Assembly (NCBI RefSeq): GCF_017810075.1
Contig: NZ_JADNYK010000002.1
Location: forward strand, 62,001-126,000
DNA length: 64,000 nt
Direction: 5' to 3'
From: Pseudozobellia sp. WGM2
Lineage (GTDB): Bacteria > Bacteroidota > Bacteroidia > Flavobacteriales > Flavobacteriaceae
This document shows, piece by piece, positions 54,869 through 63,240 of the stretch. Every line of letters begins with the position of its first letter. The first letter of the stretch is position 1. The notes under the pieces are model-generated. The model was not told the origin of the DNA, made no database searches, and was given only the letters and a program-made list of their open reading frames with translations. The position numbers and the translations under genes are program-made.

Positions 54869-56221
54869 ATGAGCCTTTATAGTGTTATCTCAGGAAAGTA
54901 TCTACGGTTCAAACTGGGCCTGACGCCTCAGCAGAATCTTTTCTACGGTTTCTTAACCTATGTGTTGATCGGTAGCTTACTATTATGCATACCATGGTTT
55001 CATAAAAACTCGGTTGCCTTTTTAGACAATCTTTTTATAGCTACCTCAGCCGTTTCAACAACTGGGCTAGCTACCGTTTCTGTTATTGATTCTTATAACT
55101 TCTTTGGGCAATTGATCATATTAGTGCTTATTCAATTGGGAGGTATCGGCTACCTTACCTTTACCACTTTCATGATTCTTTCTACCACAAGAAAAATGAC
55201 CCATTGGCATCAAAATTTACTCAAAACTGAGTTTACATTGCCCAAAACGATTGAAATTAAAGATTTTCTTAAGGCGGTGGTTTTTTTCACCTTGGCTATG
55301 GAGGCATTGGGCACTGTTCTCTATTTTTTCGCGTTCAAAAATCTAAATCTCGGTTCGTTTGAAACACTCTGGTTTGCAATCTTTCATAGTGTTAGCGCAT
55401 TTTGTACGGCAGGCTTCAGTCTTTTTGAAAACGGATTTGCCAACTTCACGGGCAATGGACTTATCAATACCACAACCTCGGTATTGGCCATTGCCGGTTC
55501 TATGGGTTTTATTGTAGTAACCGATTTTGCACTGTTCTTAAAGAAAAGAACGCATCAACTAAGTTTTACCACGAAAATTATTCTAATGGGCTCTTTGGTT
55601 TTGCTGACATCGGGCTTCGTTTTTTTCTATGTTTACGAGCCTACAATCAGTTCTTTGAAAGGTACTGACCGCATTTGGGCCGCCTTTTTTCAAGGCATGT
55701 CGGCCATGACCACCGTTGGTTTCAACACTGTCGACTACGGGAATTTCATTATGCCCATGCTTCTCGTTACCATTTTTCTAATGTATGTCGGCGCATCACC
55801 ATCAGGTACGGCCGGGGGAATGAAGATTACGACACTAACCGCTATAATCGCCATAATGAAAAGTCGTTTAAGAAACCATTCCCGTATTACGTTTTTCGGT
55901 AGAATTATTCCTTATGAAAGGCTGTTTGTGGCTACCTCATCTTTTATATTCTATACCAGTTTAATTGCCCTAGGAACTTTTGTTCTTTCTTTTCTTGAAG
56001 ATTTTCATTTAGAAGATTTGCTTTTCGAAGTAGCCTCTGCCTTGGGCACAGTCGGACTCAGTACCGGAATTACTGGAAATTTGGGAGATTGGGGTAAGTT
56101 GGTTATCATTATACTTATGTTCATTGGCCGTTTGGGTGTACTTACTTTCGGGCTGGCCATTTGGGCAAAACACCGACACTCACCCGAAAACAAGCCTCTC
56201 AAAGAAGATATTGCCGTTTAA
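54869..56221 (+). CDS. TrkH/KtrB family potassium uptake protein
   Basis: This 450-residue K+ channel-like transporter subunit has repeated membrane-pore-membrane units. Selectivity-filter segments are visible as AVSTTGLATVSV, SAFCTAGFSLF, SAMTTVGFNTVD and ALGTVGLSTGITG. It needs a cytosolic TrkA/KtrA regulatory subunit, which is not in this window. It lies inside the heme run, nine bases after hemE, and is co-oriented. The context link to heme is unclear. Confidence 0.93.
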   Translation: MSLYSVISGKYLRFKLGLTPQQNLFYGFLTYVLIGSLLLCIPWFHKNSVAFLDNLFIATSAVSTTGLATVSVIDSYNFFGQLIILVLIQLGGIGYLTFTTFMILSTTRKMTHWHQNLLKTEFTLPKTIEIKDFLKAVVFFTLAMEALGTVLYFFAFKNLNLGSFETLWFAIFHSVSAFCTAGFSLFENGFANFTGNGLINTTTSVLAIAGSMGFIVVTDFALFLKKRTHQLSFTTKIILMGSLVLLTSGFVFFYVYEPTISSLKGTDRIWAAFFQGMSAMTTVGFNTVDYGNFIMPMLLVTIFLMYVGASPSGTAGGMKITTLTAIIAIMKSRLRNHSRITFFGRIIPYERLFVATSSFIFYTSLIALGTFVLSFLEDFHLEDLLFEVASALGTVGLSTGITGNLGDWGKLVIIILMFIGRLGVLTFGLAIWAKHRHSPENKPLKEDIAV

Positions 56222-56224
56222 CCC

Positions 56225-56761
56225 ATGACTCAAGACAAGTTATTTCTTCTAAATCAGCTTACTGCTGAAGATGCCCAAACACTTTCACGGCTAATGGTCG
56301 ATAATCAAGAGCGATTTGCTCGCTTTTTTCCCATGACCTTGGCGCAGAATCAGTCCGAAGAAGCTTCGAAAGCCTTCATCCTTCTAAAAAATATAGAGTT
56401 CGAGTACAAATCTGAATTCACGTTTGCCCTACGAAAAAGTGTTGATAGCATAGTTTGCGGACTTATCATTATAAAAAATATTGACCGAGAAAAGAGTCGG
56501 GCCGAGATTGCCTACTGCATAGGAGAGAAATACACTGGCCGAGGTTGGACCAGTCGGGCCGTAACCCAAATTTCACAATTTGCCTTCGAGGAATTACAGC
56601 TAAAAACACTTGAGATTTTGGTCCATGAAAGCAATTATGCCAGTATACGAGTAGCCGAAAAATGTGGATTTACCCATACAAAAGTTTTAAAAGCTGAGCA
56701 TACACCCCCTAATGAAAAACCGTTAGATATGCAGTTGTATGAACTTTCAAGAGAAGAGTAA
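56225..56761 (+). CDS. GNAT family N-acetyltransferase (RimJ/RimL-like)
   Basis: This 178-residue GNAT acetyltransferase has the acetyl-CoA loop region CIGEKYTGRGWTSRAVTQI and ending VHESNYASIRVAEKCGFTHT, matching RimJ/RimL-type family members. It may acetylate a ribosomal or other protein N terminus or a small molecule. It is tightly packed between trkH (3-base gap) and a small membrane protein (overlapping TAATG), so it is in the same transcript. Confidence 0.9.
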   Translation: MTQDKLFLLNQLTAEDAQTLSRLMVDNQERFARFFPMTLAQNQSEEASKAFILLKNIEFEYKSEFTFALRKSVDSIVCGLIIIKNIDREKSRAEIAYCIGEKYTGRGWTSRAVTQISQFAFEELQLKTLEILVHESNYASIRVAEKCGFTHTKVLKAEHTPPNEKPLDMQLYELSREE

Positions 56762-57387
56762 TGCGTATTATTGAAAAATTCAACAGGCAATTTGAATATG
56801 CTGGTTTACTGATAACCATCATCATTGCCTTTCAGTTTTATCGACTTTGGCAATACCCCCAAATTGATGATGGTTCAAAAATAGCTACAATGAGTCTTTT
56901 AATGGCTTTTGAATTCATTATGGTTCACTCCGGAGTATTTATGGCCGTAATGCCAAAAAAGATTTCATTGTATTTTCTTTTTCCCTTTTACCTTCTGTTT
57001 GCCCTAGCTTTTAATTTTGCTACGGAAGACAATAGCATATTGATTCTATATTTAGTGGCTATTTTTAATAGAATGCGTTTTGCTTTTGCCGATGTATCAA
57101 AAAAAATAAAGGAACAGAACATTTTTAAATCGGTATTGGCGGCATTAGCTTATTTTGTTCTTATTTTTCCCTTTGCATTCGGTGCAGAATATGTCCCAGT
57201 TGGAGGTATGCAATCAGAAAAGATGAACGCTATCGGTTATCCTGGTGATACAGGGGCATCGGGTCTTTTTGTTGAAATGCCCCATGTTGCTATTTCTTTC
57301 GGTTTTGCCTACCATTGCATATTGGCGATTATCGAGGCCTTTGCCATGCGGGCCAATTTCGGCGCTCCATTTATTAAGCACAATTAA
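56761..57387 (+). CDS. Membrane protein of unknown function
   Basis: This 208-residue protein has five or six hydrophobic segments, such as YAGLLITIIIAFQFYRLW, LMAFEFIMVHSGVFMAV, LFPFYLLFALAFNF and ALAYFVLIFPFAFGAEYV. The start overlaps the GNAT stop and the stop is directly next to hemF. It is conserved in position within the heme run here. I do not recognise a family. It could be a heme-linked membrane helper, but nothing shows this. Confidence 0.7.
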   Translation: MRIIEKFNRQFEYAGLLITIIIAFQFYRLWQYPQIDDGSKIATMSLLMAFEFIMVHSGVFMAVMPKKISLYFLFPFYLLFALAFNFATEDNSILILYLVAIFNRMRFAFADVSKKIKEQNIFKSVLAALAYFVLIFPFAFGAEYVPVGGMQSEKMNAIGYPGDTGASGLFVEMPHVAISFGFAYHCILAIIEAFAMRANFGAPFIKHN

Positions 57388-58290
57388 ATGAAAGATAAAT
57401 TCTTCAATTATATTCAAAAACTACAAGATACCATTACTTCCAAAGTTGAAGAAGTTGACGGAAAGGCCACATTTCATGAAGATCAATGGACCAGGCCCGA
57501 AGGTGGGGGTGGAAGAACCCGAGTGATTGAAAACGGTGCCGTATTTGAAAAAGGAGGCGTAAATATTTCAGGCGTTCATGGCGAACTACCCAAAAGCATG
57601 CAGCAGTATTTCGGGGTTGATGATGCCGATTTTTTTGCATGTGGGCTTAGCTTGGTACTGCATCCGAAGAACCCCATGGTGCCGACCGTACATGCCAATT
57701 GGCGTTACTTTGAAATGTACGATAAGCAAGGTAAACTCGTTGATCAATGGTTCGGTGGCGGTCAAGATTTAACGCCGTATTATTTGTTCGATGAAGATGC
57801 AACGCACTTTCATTCAACCTGCAAAAATGTTTGCGACGAGCATCATCCTGATTTTTATTCCACTTACAAGAAAAAGTGCGATGAATATTTTTGGAATGCC
57901 CACAGAAATGAGGCTAGAGGAATAGGCGGCCTCTTCTTCGATTATTGTAAAATTACCGATACCATGTCTATCGAAGACTGGTATAATTTTGTCACAGGTG
58001 TAGGCAATAGTTTTCTCGATAGTTATGTTCCGATTGTCTTAAAAAGAAAGGATACCGATTTCACGCAAAAGCAGAGAGATTGGCAAGAAATTCGTCGTGG
58101 TCGTTACGTCGAGTTCAACCTTGTACATGACAAGGGCACTTTATTCGGTCTAAAAACCAAGGGTCGTATCGAAAGCATTTTGATGAGTCTTCCCCCTCAT
58201 GTGCAATGGCGTTACGACCACCAAGCGGAAAAAGGCAGTGAAGAAGAGCGCATAATAGAGATATTAAAAAACCCGAAGGCGTGGGTGTAA
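57388..58290 (+). CDS. hemF: Oxygen-dependent coproporphyrinogen III oxidase
   Basis: This 300-residue enzyme makes protoporphyrinogen IX from coproporphyrinogen III using O2. The signature DQWTRPEGGGGRTRVIENG is at about 31-50, HANWRYFEMYDKQG at mid-sequence, and the GGQDLTPYY and LPPHVQWRYDH blocks are present. The oxygen-dependent type indicates an aerobic lifestyle. The ATG directly follows the upstream stop codon. The next lipoprotein gene overlaps its end by 10 bases. Confidence 0.97.
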   Translation: MKDKFFNYIQKLQDTITSKVEEVDGKATFHEDQWTRPEGGGGRTRVIENGAVFEKGGVNISGVHGELPKSMQQYFGVDDADFFACGLSLVLHPKNPMVPTVHANWRYFEMYDKQGKLVDQWFGGGQDLTPYYLFDEDATHFHSTCKNVCDEHHPDFYSTYKKKCDEYFWNAHRNEARGIGGLFFDYCKITDTMSIEDWYNFVTGVGNSFLDSYVPIVLKRKDTDFTQKQRDWQEIRRGRYVEFNLVHDKGTLFGLKTKGRIESILMSLPPHVQWRYDHQAEKGSEEERIIEILKNPKAWV

Positions 58291-58883
58291 GATTTCTGTT
58301 GCTATCATTTCTCTTTGGATGTCTATGCCTTACCGCTTGTAAAAATCCGAAATCGAATACCGATATAGATATCGAATTTACCCAAGATACGCTTCAAGTA
58401 CCCTTTACATACTGGTGGGAAGAATCAGGCCCCTTTATCGGGTATTGCGGAGAAAATTACAGCCTAGTCTTTGTAGGCACAATTACTGACCTAGAAATTG
58501 AAAATAAAGATGCAGGCCCTTTGTACCATTCTAAACGAGGTACCATTGCCGTAGAAAAAGTATTGAAAATCGACAATCCGAACGCTCAAAAATATATCAG
58601 TCAAGGTTACGTAACTACCGATTGCTTTTACGGTCTTGATTTAACCGTAGGTGATAAAGTGCTAGTATTTTGCTACGAGTACGAAGGCGGCTTCAGTATT
58701 GCGGGGGGCTCCTCCATTCTTGACATTGGCGGTCTAGAACACCCCTTGGTCAAATCGATTAAAACCTACATTCACGAAAACCAAGACCCGTTAGCCATAG
58801 AAAAAGACAGCACGCTTTGGGAGGCTTATGGTTTTGGCGAAAAGTTAGCTCAACATATTCGGTGTAGAGAAAATCCACTTTAA
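58281..58883 (+). CDS. Lipoprotein of unknown function (TIMP/netrin-like fold candidate)
   Basis: This 200-residue protein starts at a GTG inside the end of hemF. It has a signal of the form VRFLLLSFLFGCLCLTAC, with a lipobox at Cys20. The mature part has an FVGTITDLEIE strand, TTDCFYGLDLTVGDKVLVFCYEYEGG and a disulfide-like cysteine set. This layout recalls netrin/TIMP-like OB-fold domains, but I offer that as a guess. The 10-base overlap shows co-translation with hemF. Function is unknown. Confidence 0.65.
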   Translation: MGVRFLLLSFLFGCLCLTACKNPKSNTDIDIEFTQDTLQVPFTYWWEESGPFIGYCGENYSLVFVGTITDLEIENKDAGPLYHSKRGTIAVEKVLKIDNPNAQKYISQGYVTTDCFYGLDLTVGDKVLVFCYEYEGGFSIAGGSSILDIGGLEHPLVKSIKTYIHENQDPLAIEKDSTLWEAYGFGEKLAQHIRCRENPL

Positions 58884-58939
58884 CTAAAACTAGTATTACT
58901 TTTAAGTATTCAAACTTTGATATTACGGTCATTGACGGT

Positions 58940-58959
58940 AATTTTCAACATTGAAAATT
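58940..58959. promoter_or_regulatory. Perfect inverted repeat before hemB
   Basis: AATTTTCAA and TTGAAAATT are separated by two bases, 37-56 bases upstream of the hemB start codon. This could be a regulator-binding operator or a short stem-loop. No T-run follows. Confidence 0.35.
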
Positions 58960-58995
58960 TTGAGATAATTAATTGATAAATTGAACAGGTAATTT

Positions 58996-59985
58996 ATGTA
59001 TCCACTTCGAAGAAACCGACGTCTGAGAACTTCTCACAGTATGCGCAAATTGGTGCAAGAAACTTTCTTGACCCCTAACGATTTTTTGATCCCACTTTTT
59101 GTGGTGGAAGGGAAGGCTGTTAAGGAAGAGATTGCATCTATGCCCGATTACTTTCGTCTGAGCCTTGATAATTTAAAGAAAGAAGTAAAAGAACTCTGGA
59201 AAATGGGCCTAAAATCGGTGTTGCTTTTTGTGAAAGTCGATGACAGTTTGAAGGACAATAAAGGCAGCGAAGCTCTCAACCCGAACGGCCTCATGCAACG
59301 GGCCATTAAAACCGTGAAAGATGCATGCCCCGAAATGTTAGTGATGACCGATGTGGCCTTAGACCCGTTTTCTTCATACGGTCATGACGGTATTATCGAA
59401 AACGGACAAATAGTAAACGACGAAACAGCCGATGTTCTTGCAGCAATGAGTGTATCACATGCCCATGCGGGTGCGGACGTGGTAGCGCCCAGTGATATGA
59501 TGGACGGCCGTATACTTACCATTCGCGAGGCACTCGAAGATGAGGGTCATTTGAATACCGCCATTATGAGCTATAGCGCCAAATATGCCAGTGCTTTTTA
59601 CGGCCCGTTTAGAGATGCCCTCGATTCAGCACCCGTAGATATACAGAACATTCCTAAGGATAAAAAAACCTATCAAATGGATTATGCCAATCGGTTTGAG
59701 GCCATTAAGGAGACCGAGATGGATATAGATGAAGGAGCCGATATCGTCATGGTCAAACCGGGGCTGTGCTACCTAGATATCGTACGGGAGATAAAAAATG
59801 AGGTCGATGTGCCCGTTGCTGTTTACCAAGTTTCTGGTGAATACGCCATGGTCAAAGCTGCAGCCGAAAAAGGATGGCTTGAGCATGATGCGGTCGTGAT
59901 GGAACAATTAACGGCAATTAAAAGAGCAGGCGCCAATATCATCGCCACTTATTTTGCCAAAGATGCAGTCAAGTTGCTAGGCTAA
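58996..59985 (+). CDS. hemB: Delta-aminolevulinic acid dehydratase (porphobilinogen synthase)
   Basis: This 329-residue enzyme condenses two 5-aminolevulinate to porphobilinogen. Active-site Schiff-base lysines are Lys196 (SYSAKYASAFYGPFRDA) and Lys254 (VMVKPGLCYLD). The metal-site block reads TDVALDPFSSYGHDGI, with Asp123 where zinc enzymes have cysteine. This indicates a Mg2+-type rather than a Zn-type enzyme. It lies 112 bases after the lipoprotein gene and may have its own promoter near the inverted repeat. Confidence 0.97.
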   Translation: MYPLRRNRRLRTSHSMRKLVQETFLTPNDFLIPLFVVEGKAVKEEIASMPDYFRLSLDNLKKEVKELWKMGLKSVLLFVKVDDSLKDNKGSEALNPNGLMQRAIKTVKDACPEMLVMTDVALDPFSSYGHDGIIENGQIVNDETADVLAAMSVSHAHAGADVVAPSDMMDGRILTIREALEDEGHLNTAIMSYSAKYASAFYGPFRDALDSAPVDIQNIPKDKKTYQMDYANRFEAIKETEMDIDEGADIVMVKPGLCYLDIVREIKNEVDVPVAVYQVSGEYAMVKAAAEKGWLEHDAVVMEQLTAIKRAGANIIATYFAKDAVKLLG

Positions 59986-60016
59986 AAATAAAATAACCAA
60001 CCCATACCGATTACCA

Positions 60017-61348
60017 ATGAGATTATACTTATTTATAATATTCGCGTTTACAGTTATCACTCCCTATGCACAGGAAGACTCACCTGTAGATTTAAATTTC
60101 GGCAAAACAGATGCTTTGTCGTACGGCGAGCCCGAGGAAGTGGGGCTAGACTCAGAAGCTATTGATAGAAAAGTAGGCGATATTATAACTAATGGTATAA
60201 AAAAAGAAGCCTTCCCGGGGGCACAGGTGCTGGTAGCCAAAAACGGCAAAATAATATTTCACAAAGCTTACGGTTTTCACACCTATGATAGTATTCAACC
60301 GGTCGCTCTGGATGACATCTATGATCTAGCTTCCGTAACAAAAATTACAGCCGCCCTTCCCGCAGTAATGAAACTGGTCGATGAGGGGCAACTTCATCTT
60401 GATGAACCTTTCAGTAAGTACTGGACCAGATGGCAGAACATTGACGACAAGAAAGATTTGACGTTGAGAGAGATTTTAGCACATCAGGCAGGGCTGGTAC
60501 CCTATATCATTTTTCTTAATGAGGTTATGAAAAAAAATGGTAAGGTTAAAAAACGATTTGTCAAACCTTCTGCAAAACGCCGATTTTCAAATCAGGCTTA
60601 CGATGGTCTGTACATTAAAAACAAGTTCAACAAAAAAATGTATAGACTGATTGACCGCTCTGAAGTATCTAAAGAAAAAAAATATAAGTATTCTGGGCTT
60701 ACTTTTTTGATTTTTCCCGAATTGGTAGAACAATTGACGGGTGATTCTTATGATTATTATCTAGAAAAAAACTTTTACCTGCCTTTGGGAACACCTACCA
60801 TGGGGTTTAAACCTAAAGCTAAGGAGTTCGCCAATAAAATTGTTCCTACAGAAATAGATACTCTTTTTCGCCATACACTCACCCACGGTTGGGTACATGA
60901 TGAGAATGCATCGTTGCTTGGTGGTGTTTCGGGTAATGCGGGTCTTTTTGCTACGGCAACCGATTTAGCAAAGTTGATGCAAATGTATATGCAGTTTGGT
61001 GTTTACGACGGCAAACGTTACCTATCTGAAGAAACCGTAAAAGAATTTACTAAAGTTCAGTTTCCTGAAAACGAAAACCGAAGAGGTCTAGGGTTCGATA
61101 AGCCCTTGCTCAATAATTCAGAATTAAGTTTAGAAGATAGCTACCCTGCACCTGAGGTAAGCGCCGATAGTTTTGGTCATGCTGGTTTTACGGGCACTTT
61201 TATTTGGGCAAACCCAAAAAACCAAATGGTATATATATTTTTATCCAATCGTGTTAACCCTACTAGAGACCACCGAAACCTATACCGTCTGAATATTCGC
61301 TCAGCGGTACAACAAGTATTCTATCAAGCCACTTTGCCTAGCGAATAA
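60017..61348 (+). CDS. Serine hydrolase (beta-lactamase class C-like)
   Basis: This 443-residue exported protein has a signal ending TPYAQ. The S-x-x-K motif is at Ser106-Val-Thr-Lys109 in LASVTKITAALPAV, with Tyr225 in KYSGLTFLIFPELV. A HAGFTGTF segment near the end resembles the third motif. This is the class C beta-lactamase/D-aminopeptidase fold, but the true activity could be esterase, peptidase or lactamase. It lies 31 bases after hemB and may be read from the same transcript. Confidence 0.9.
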   Translation: MRLYLFIIFAFTVITPYAQEDSPVDLNFGKTDALSYGEPEEVGLDSEAIDRKVGDIITNGIKKEAFPGAQVLVAKNGKIIFHKAYGFHTYDSIQPVALDDIYDLASVTKITAALPAVMKLVDEGQLHLDEPFSKYWTRWQNIDDKKDLTLREILAHQAGLVPYIIFLNEVMKKNGKVKKRFVKPSAKRRFSNQAYDGLYIKNKFNKKMYRLIDRSEVSKEKKYKYSGLTFLIFPELVEQLTGDSYDYYLEKNFYLPLGTPTMGFKPKAKEFANKIVPTEIDTLFRHTLTHGWVHDENASLLGGVSGNAGLFATATDLAKLMQMYMQFGVYDGKRYLSEETVKEFTKVQFPENENRRGLGFDKPLLNNSELSLEDSYPAPEVSADSFGHAGFTGTFIWANPKNQMVYIFLSNRVNPTRDHRNLYRLNIRSAVQQVFYQATLPSE

Positions 61349-61373
61349 GATCAAAAGGTTGTTCAATTATTGG

Positions 61374-61381
61374 TATATTCG
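61374..61381 (+). promoter_or_regulatory. -7-like box TATATTCG for the CNNM-family gene
   Basis: One mismatch from TAnnTTTG. It covers the codons after the longest-frame start and predicts a 14-base leader to the ATG at 61400. Confidence 0.5.
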
Positions 61382-61399
61382 TGCGTAAACAACCAATAT

Positions 61400-62521
61400 A
61401 TGGGTCTGCTTATTTTTTACGCCGTAATATCCATTTTTTTCTCCTTTCTGTGTTCTGTATTGGAGGCCGTTCTATTAAGTATTACACCAACCTTCATCAA
61501 TGTAAAAAAGAAGGAAGGAAAGGCTTATGCCATTGTTCTTGAAGAATTAAAAAAAGACGTAGACAAGCCGTTAATAGCTATTCTAACACTGAATACTGTT
61601 GCCCATACTGTAGGGGCTATTTTAGTCGGGGTTCAGGCAAAAGCGGCATATGCCCAAATCTATGGTACGACCGAAAGAACAGTGCTTGGTATTCAGTTCA
61701 CTGAAGACTTAATGGTGGGGCTAGTTTCTACCGTAATGACCATTTTAATTTTGGTTGCCTCTGAAATCATACCTAAGACCATTGGTGCGACCTATTGGAG
61801 ATCGTTGGCGAACTTTACTTCTAAAACTTTAAGAATTATGGTGCTTGCCCTCAAATACACAGGGCTACTTTGGCTTTTACAGCTGTTCACGAAACTGGTA
61901 GGTGGCAAAGGGCACGAAGGCAGTGTATTAAGTCGTGAAGATTTTACCGCCATGACCGATATTGCACATGAAGAGGGAGTTTTCGAAAAATCAGAATCTA
62001 CCATCATCAAAAATCTGCTCCGTTTTGATGAGGTCTTGGTAAAAGACATTATGACCCCAAGGGCCGTGATGAAAATTGCTTCGGAAAAGAAGACCATCAG
62101 TGAATTTTTTGAAGCGAATCCGAAAATGCGCTTTTCGCGGATACCAGTACATGGCGAAAAAATGGACCATATTGACGGCTTTGTTCTAAAAGACAATATA
62201 CTTGAAGAAATGGTCAATGAAAATGGCCAAGTGCCACTTTCTGAAATCAAGCGTGATATATTGGTGACCGAAAGAAATACTCCCATACCCAAATTATTCG
62301 AAACCTTGATTGCAAAACGCGAGCATATCGCCTTGGTAGTCGATGAATACGGTTCGGTTAGTGGACTTGTTACTATGGAAGATGTTATCGAAACCTTGTT
62401 AGGCCTAGAAATTATGGACGAAAGCGATAGTGTTGCCGATTTGCAAGATCTGGCCCGGAAAAATTGGGAAAACCGGGCACAGCGAGTAGGTATTCTTGAC
62501 CAAAAAATAAAGAAGAAGTAA
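61400..62521 (+). CDS. CNNM/CorC-like (HlyC/CorC family) membrane protein
   Basis: This protein of about 373 residues has an N-terminal DUF21 membrane domain (FYAVISIFFSFLCSVLEAVLLS, ILTLNTVAHTVGAILVG). Cytoplasmic CBS domains follow, opening VKDIMTPRAVMKI, with HIALVVDEYGSVSGLVTMEDVIETLLG. Proteins of this type act in Mg2+/Co2+ export or ion homeostasis. The ATG at 61400 is chosen over the upstream TTG at 61370 because a promoter box lies at 61374-61381. The MGMT gene begins right after its stop codon. Confidence 0.9.
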   Translation: MGLLIFYAVISIFFSFLCSVLEAVLLSITPTFINVKKKEGKAYAIVLEELKKDVDKPLIAILTLNTVAHTVGAILVGVQAKAAYAQIYGTTERTVLGIQFTEDLMVGLVSTVMTILILVASEIIPKTIGATYWRSLANFTSKTLRIMVLALKYTGLLWLLQLFTKLVGGKGHEGSVLSREDFTAMTDIAHEEGVFEKSESTIIKNLLRFDEVLVKDIMTPRAVMKIASEKKTISEFFEANPKMRFSRIPVHGEKMDHIDGFVLKDNILEEMVNENGQVPLSEIKRDILVTERNTPIPKLFETLIAKREHIALVVDEYGSVSGLVTMEDVIETLLGLEIMDESDSVADLQDLARKNWENRAQRVGILDQKIKKK

Positions 62522-62998
62522 GTGGACATCGCTTATATACAAACGCCATTAGGCGTGGCCAAATTAGAAGGAGATTCTGATGGTATATCGTCGATAACTG
62601 TTTTAGATGATACCGATATTTTACCTTCACAGCAGGTGCCCGATACACTTAAAAATGCCGTTGGTCAATTGATTGAATATTTTAATGGCGGGCGTACAGA
62701 ATTTACTCTGAAATTAAATCCACTGGGTACAGATTTTCAAAAACGGGTGTGGAATGCTCTATCGAAAATTCCTTTTGGTAAAACGGTATCTTACTTAGAC
62801 CTTTCAAAAACCCTGGGTGATGTGAAGGCCATTCGTGCCGTAGCATCGGCAAACGGAAAGAATCCACTTTGGATTATTGTACCCTGTCACAGAGTTATCG
62901 GCAGCGACGGTTCGCTAACAGGTTATGCGGGAGGCCTACCCCGTAAAAAATGGTTGTTAGAGCATGAAAATCCCGTAAAACAACAAAGCCTGTTTTAG
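62522..62998 (+). CDS. ogt: Methylated-DNA--protein-cysteine methyltransferase
   Basis: This 158-residue suicide DNA-repair protein removes alkyl groups from O6-methylguanine. The active-site cysteine is Cys122 in IIVPCHRVIGSDG, and FGKTVSYLDLSK and RAVASANGKNP are the helical DNA-binding segments. The start is GTG, one base after the upstream TAA, so the gene is coupled to the CNNM gene. Ada-type regulatory domains are absent. Confidence 0.93.
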   Translation: MDIAYIQTPLGVAKLEGDSDGISSITVLDDTDILPSQQVPDTLKNAVGQLIEYFNGGRTEFTLKLNPLGTDFQKRVWNALSKIPFGKTVSYLDLSKTLGDVKAIRAVASANGKNPLWIIVPCHRVIGSDGSLTGYAGGLPRKKWLLEHENPVKQQSLF

Positions 62999-63119
62999 CC
63001 ATTTACAGACTGTTCGGTCTGTAGCAACAATATTATTGCATAAAAAATGTTTCCTTTTTACATCTTATAGAACAATTAAGCATTTCATAATGGGGTGAAA
63101 GATAGAAGCCAACTACTAG

Positions 63120-63137
63120 ACCGACTGCGCAGTCGGT
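63120..63137. terminator. Perfect palindrome, terminator candidate
   Basis: ACCGACT pairs with AGTCGGT around a GCGC centre, 122 bases after the MGMT stop codon. No strong T-run follows, so termination efficiency is uncertain. The same stem occurs in the 46778 terminator. Confidence 0.5.
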
Positions 63138-63214
63138 TTCAGCGTTTGTGGATATCAGAATAAGATTGAATCAATTTCCCTGTTTTCAGTGATGCATTCG
63201 ATAAACCATCCGCC

Positions 63215-63222
63215 TAGTTTTG
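63215..63222 (+). promoter_or_regulatory. -7 box TAGTTTTG for the last gene
   Basis: This exact TAnnTTTG box gives a predicted leader of about 14 bases before the ATG at 63241. Confidence 0.65.
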
Positions 63223-63240
63223 TAAAGAAAATAAAGCATT

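Noticed and set aside
61792-62529. 245-codon minus-strand frame opposite the CNNM gene
   Set aside because: It lies fully inside a clear DUF21/CBS gene, is very Ser-rich, and shows no coherent fold, so it is an antisense shadow.
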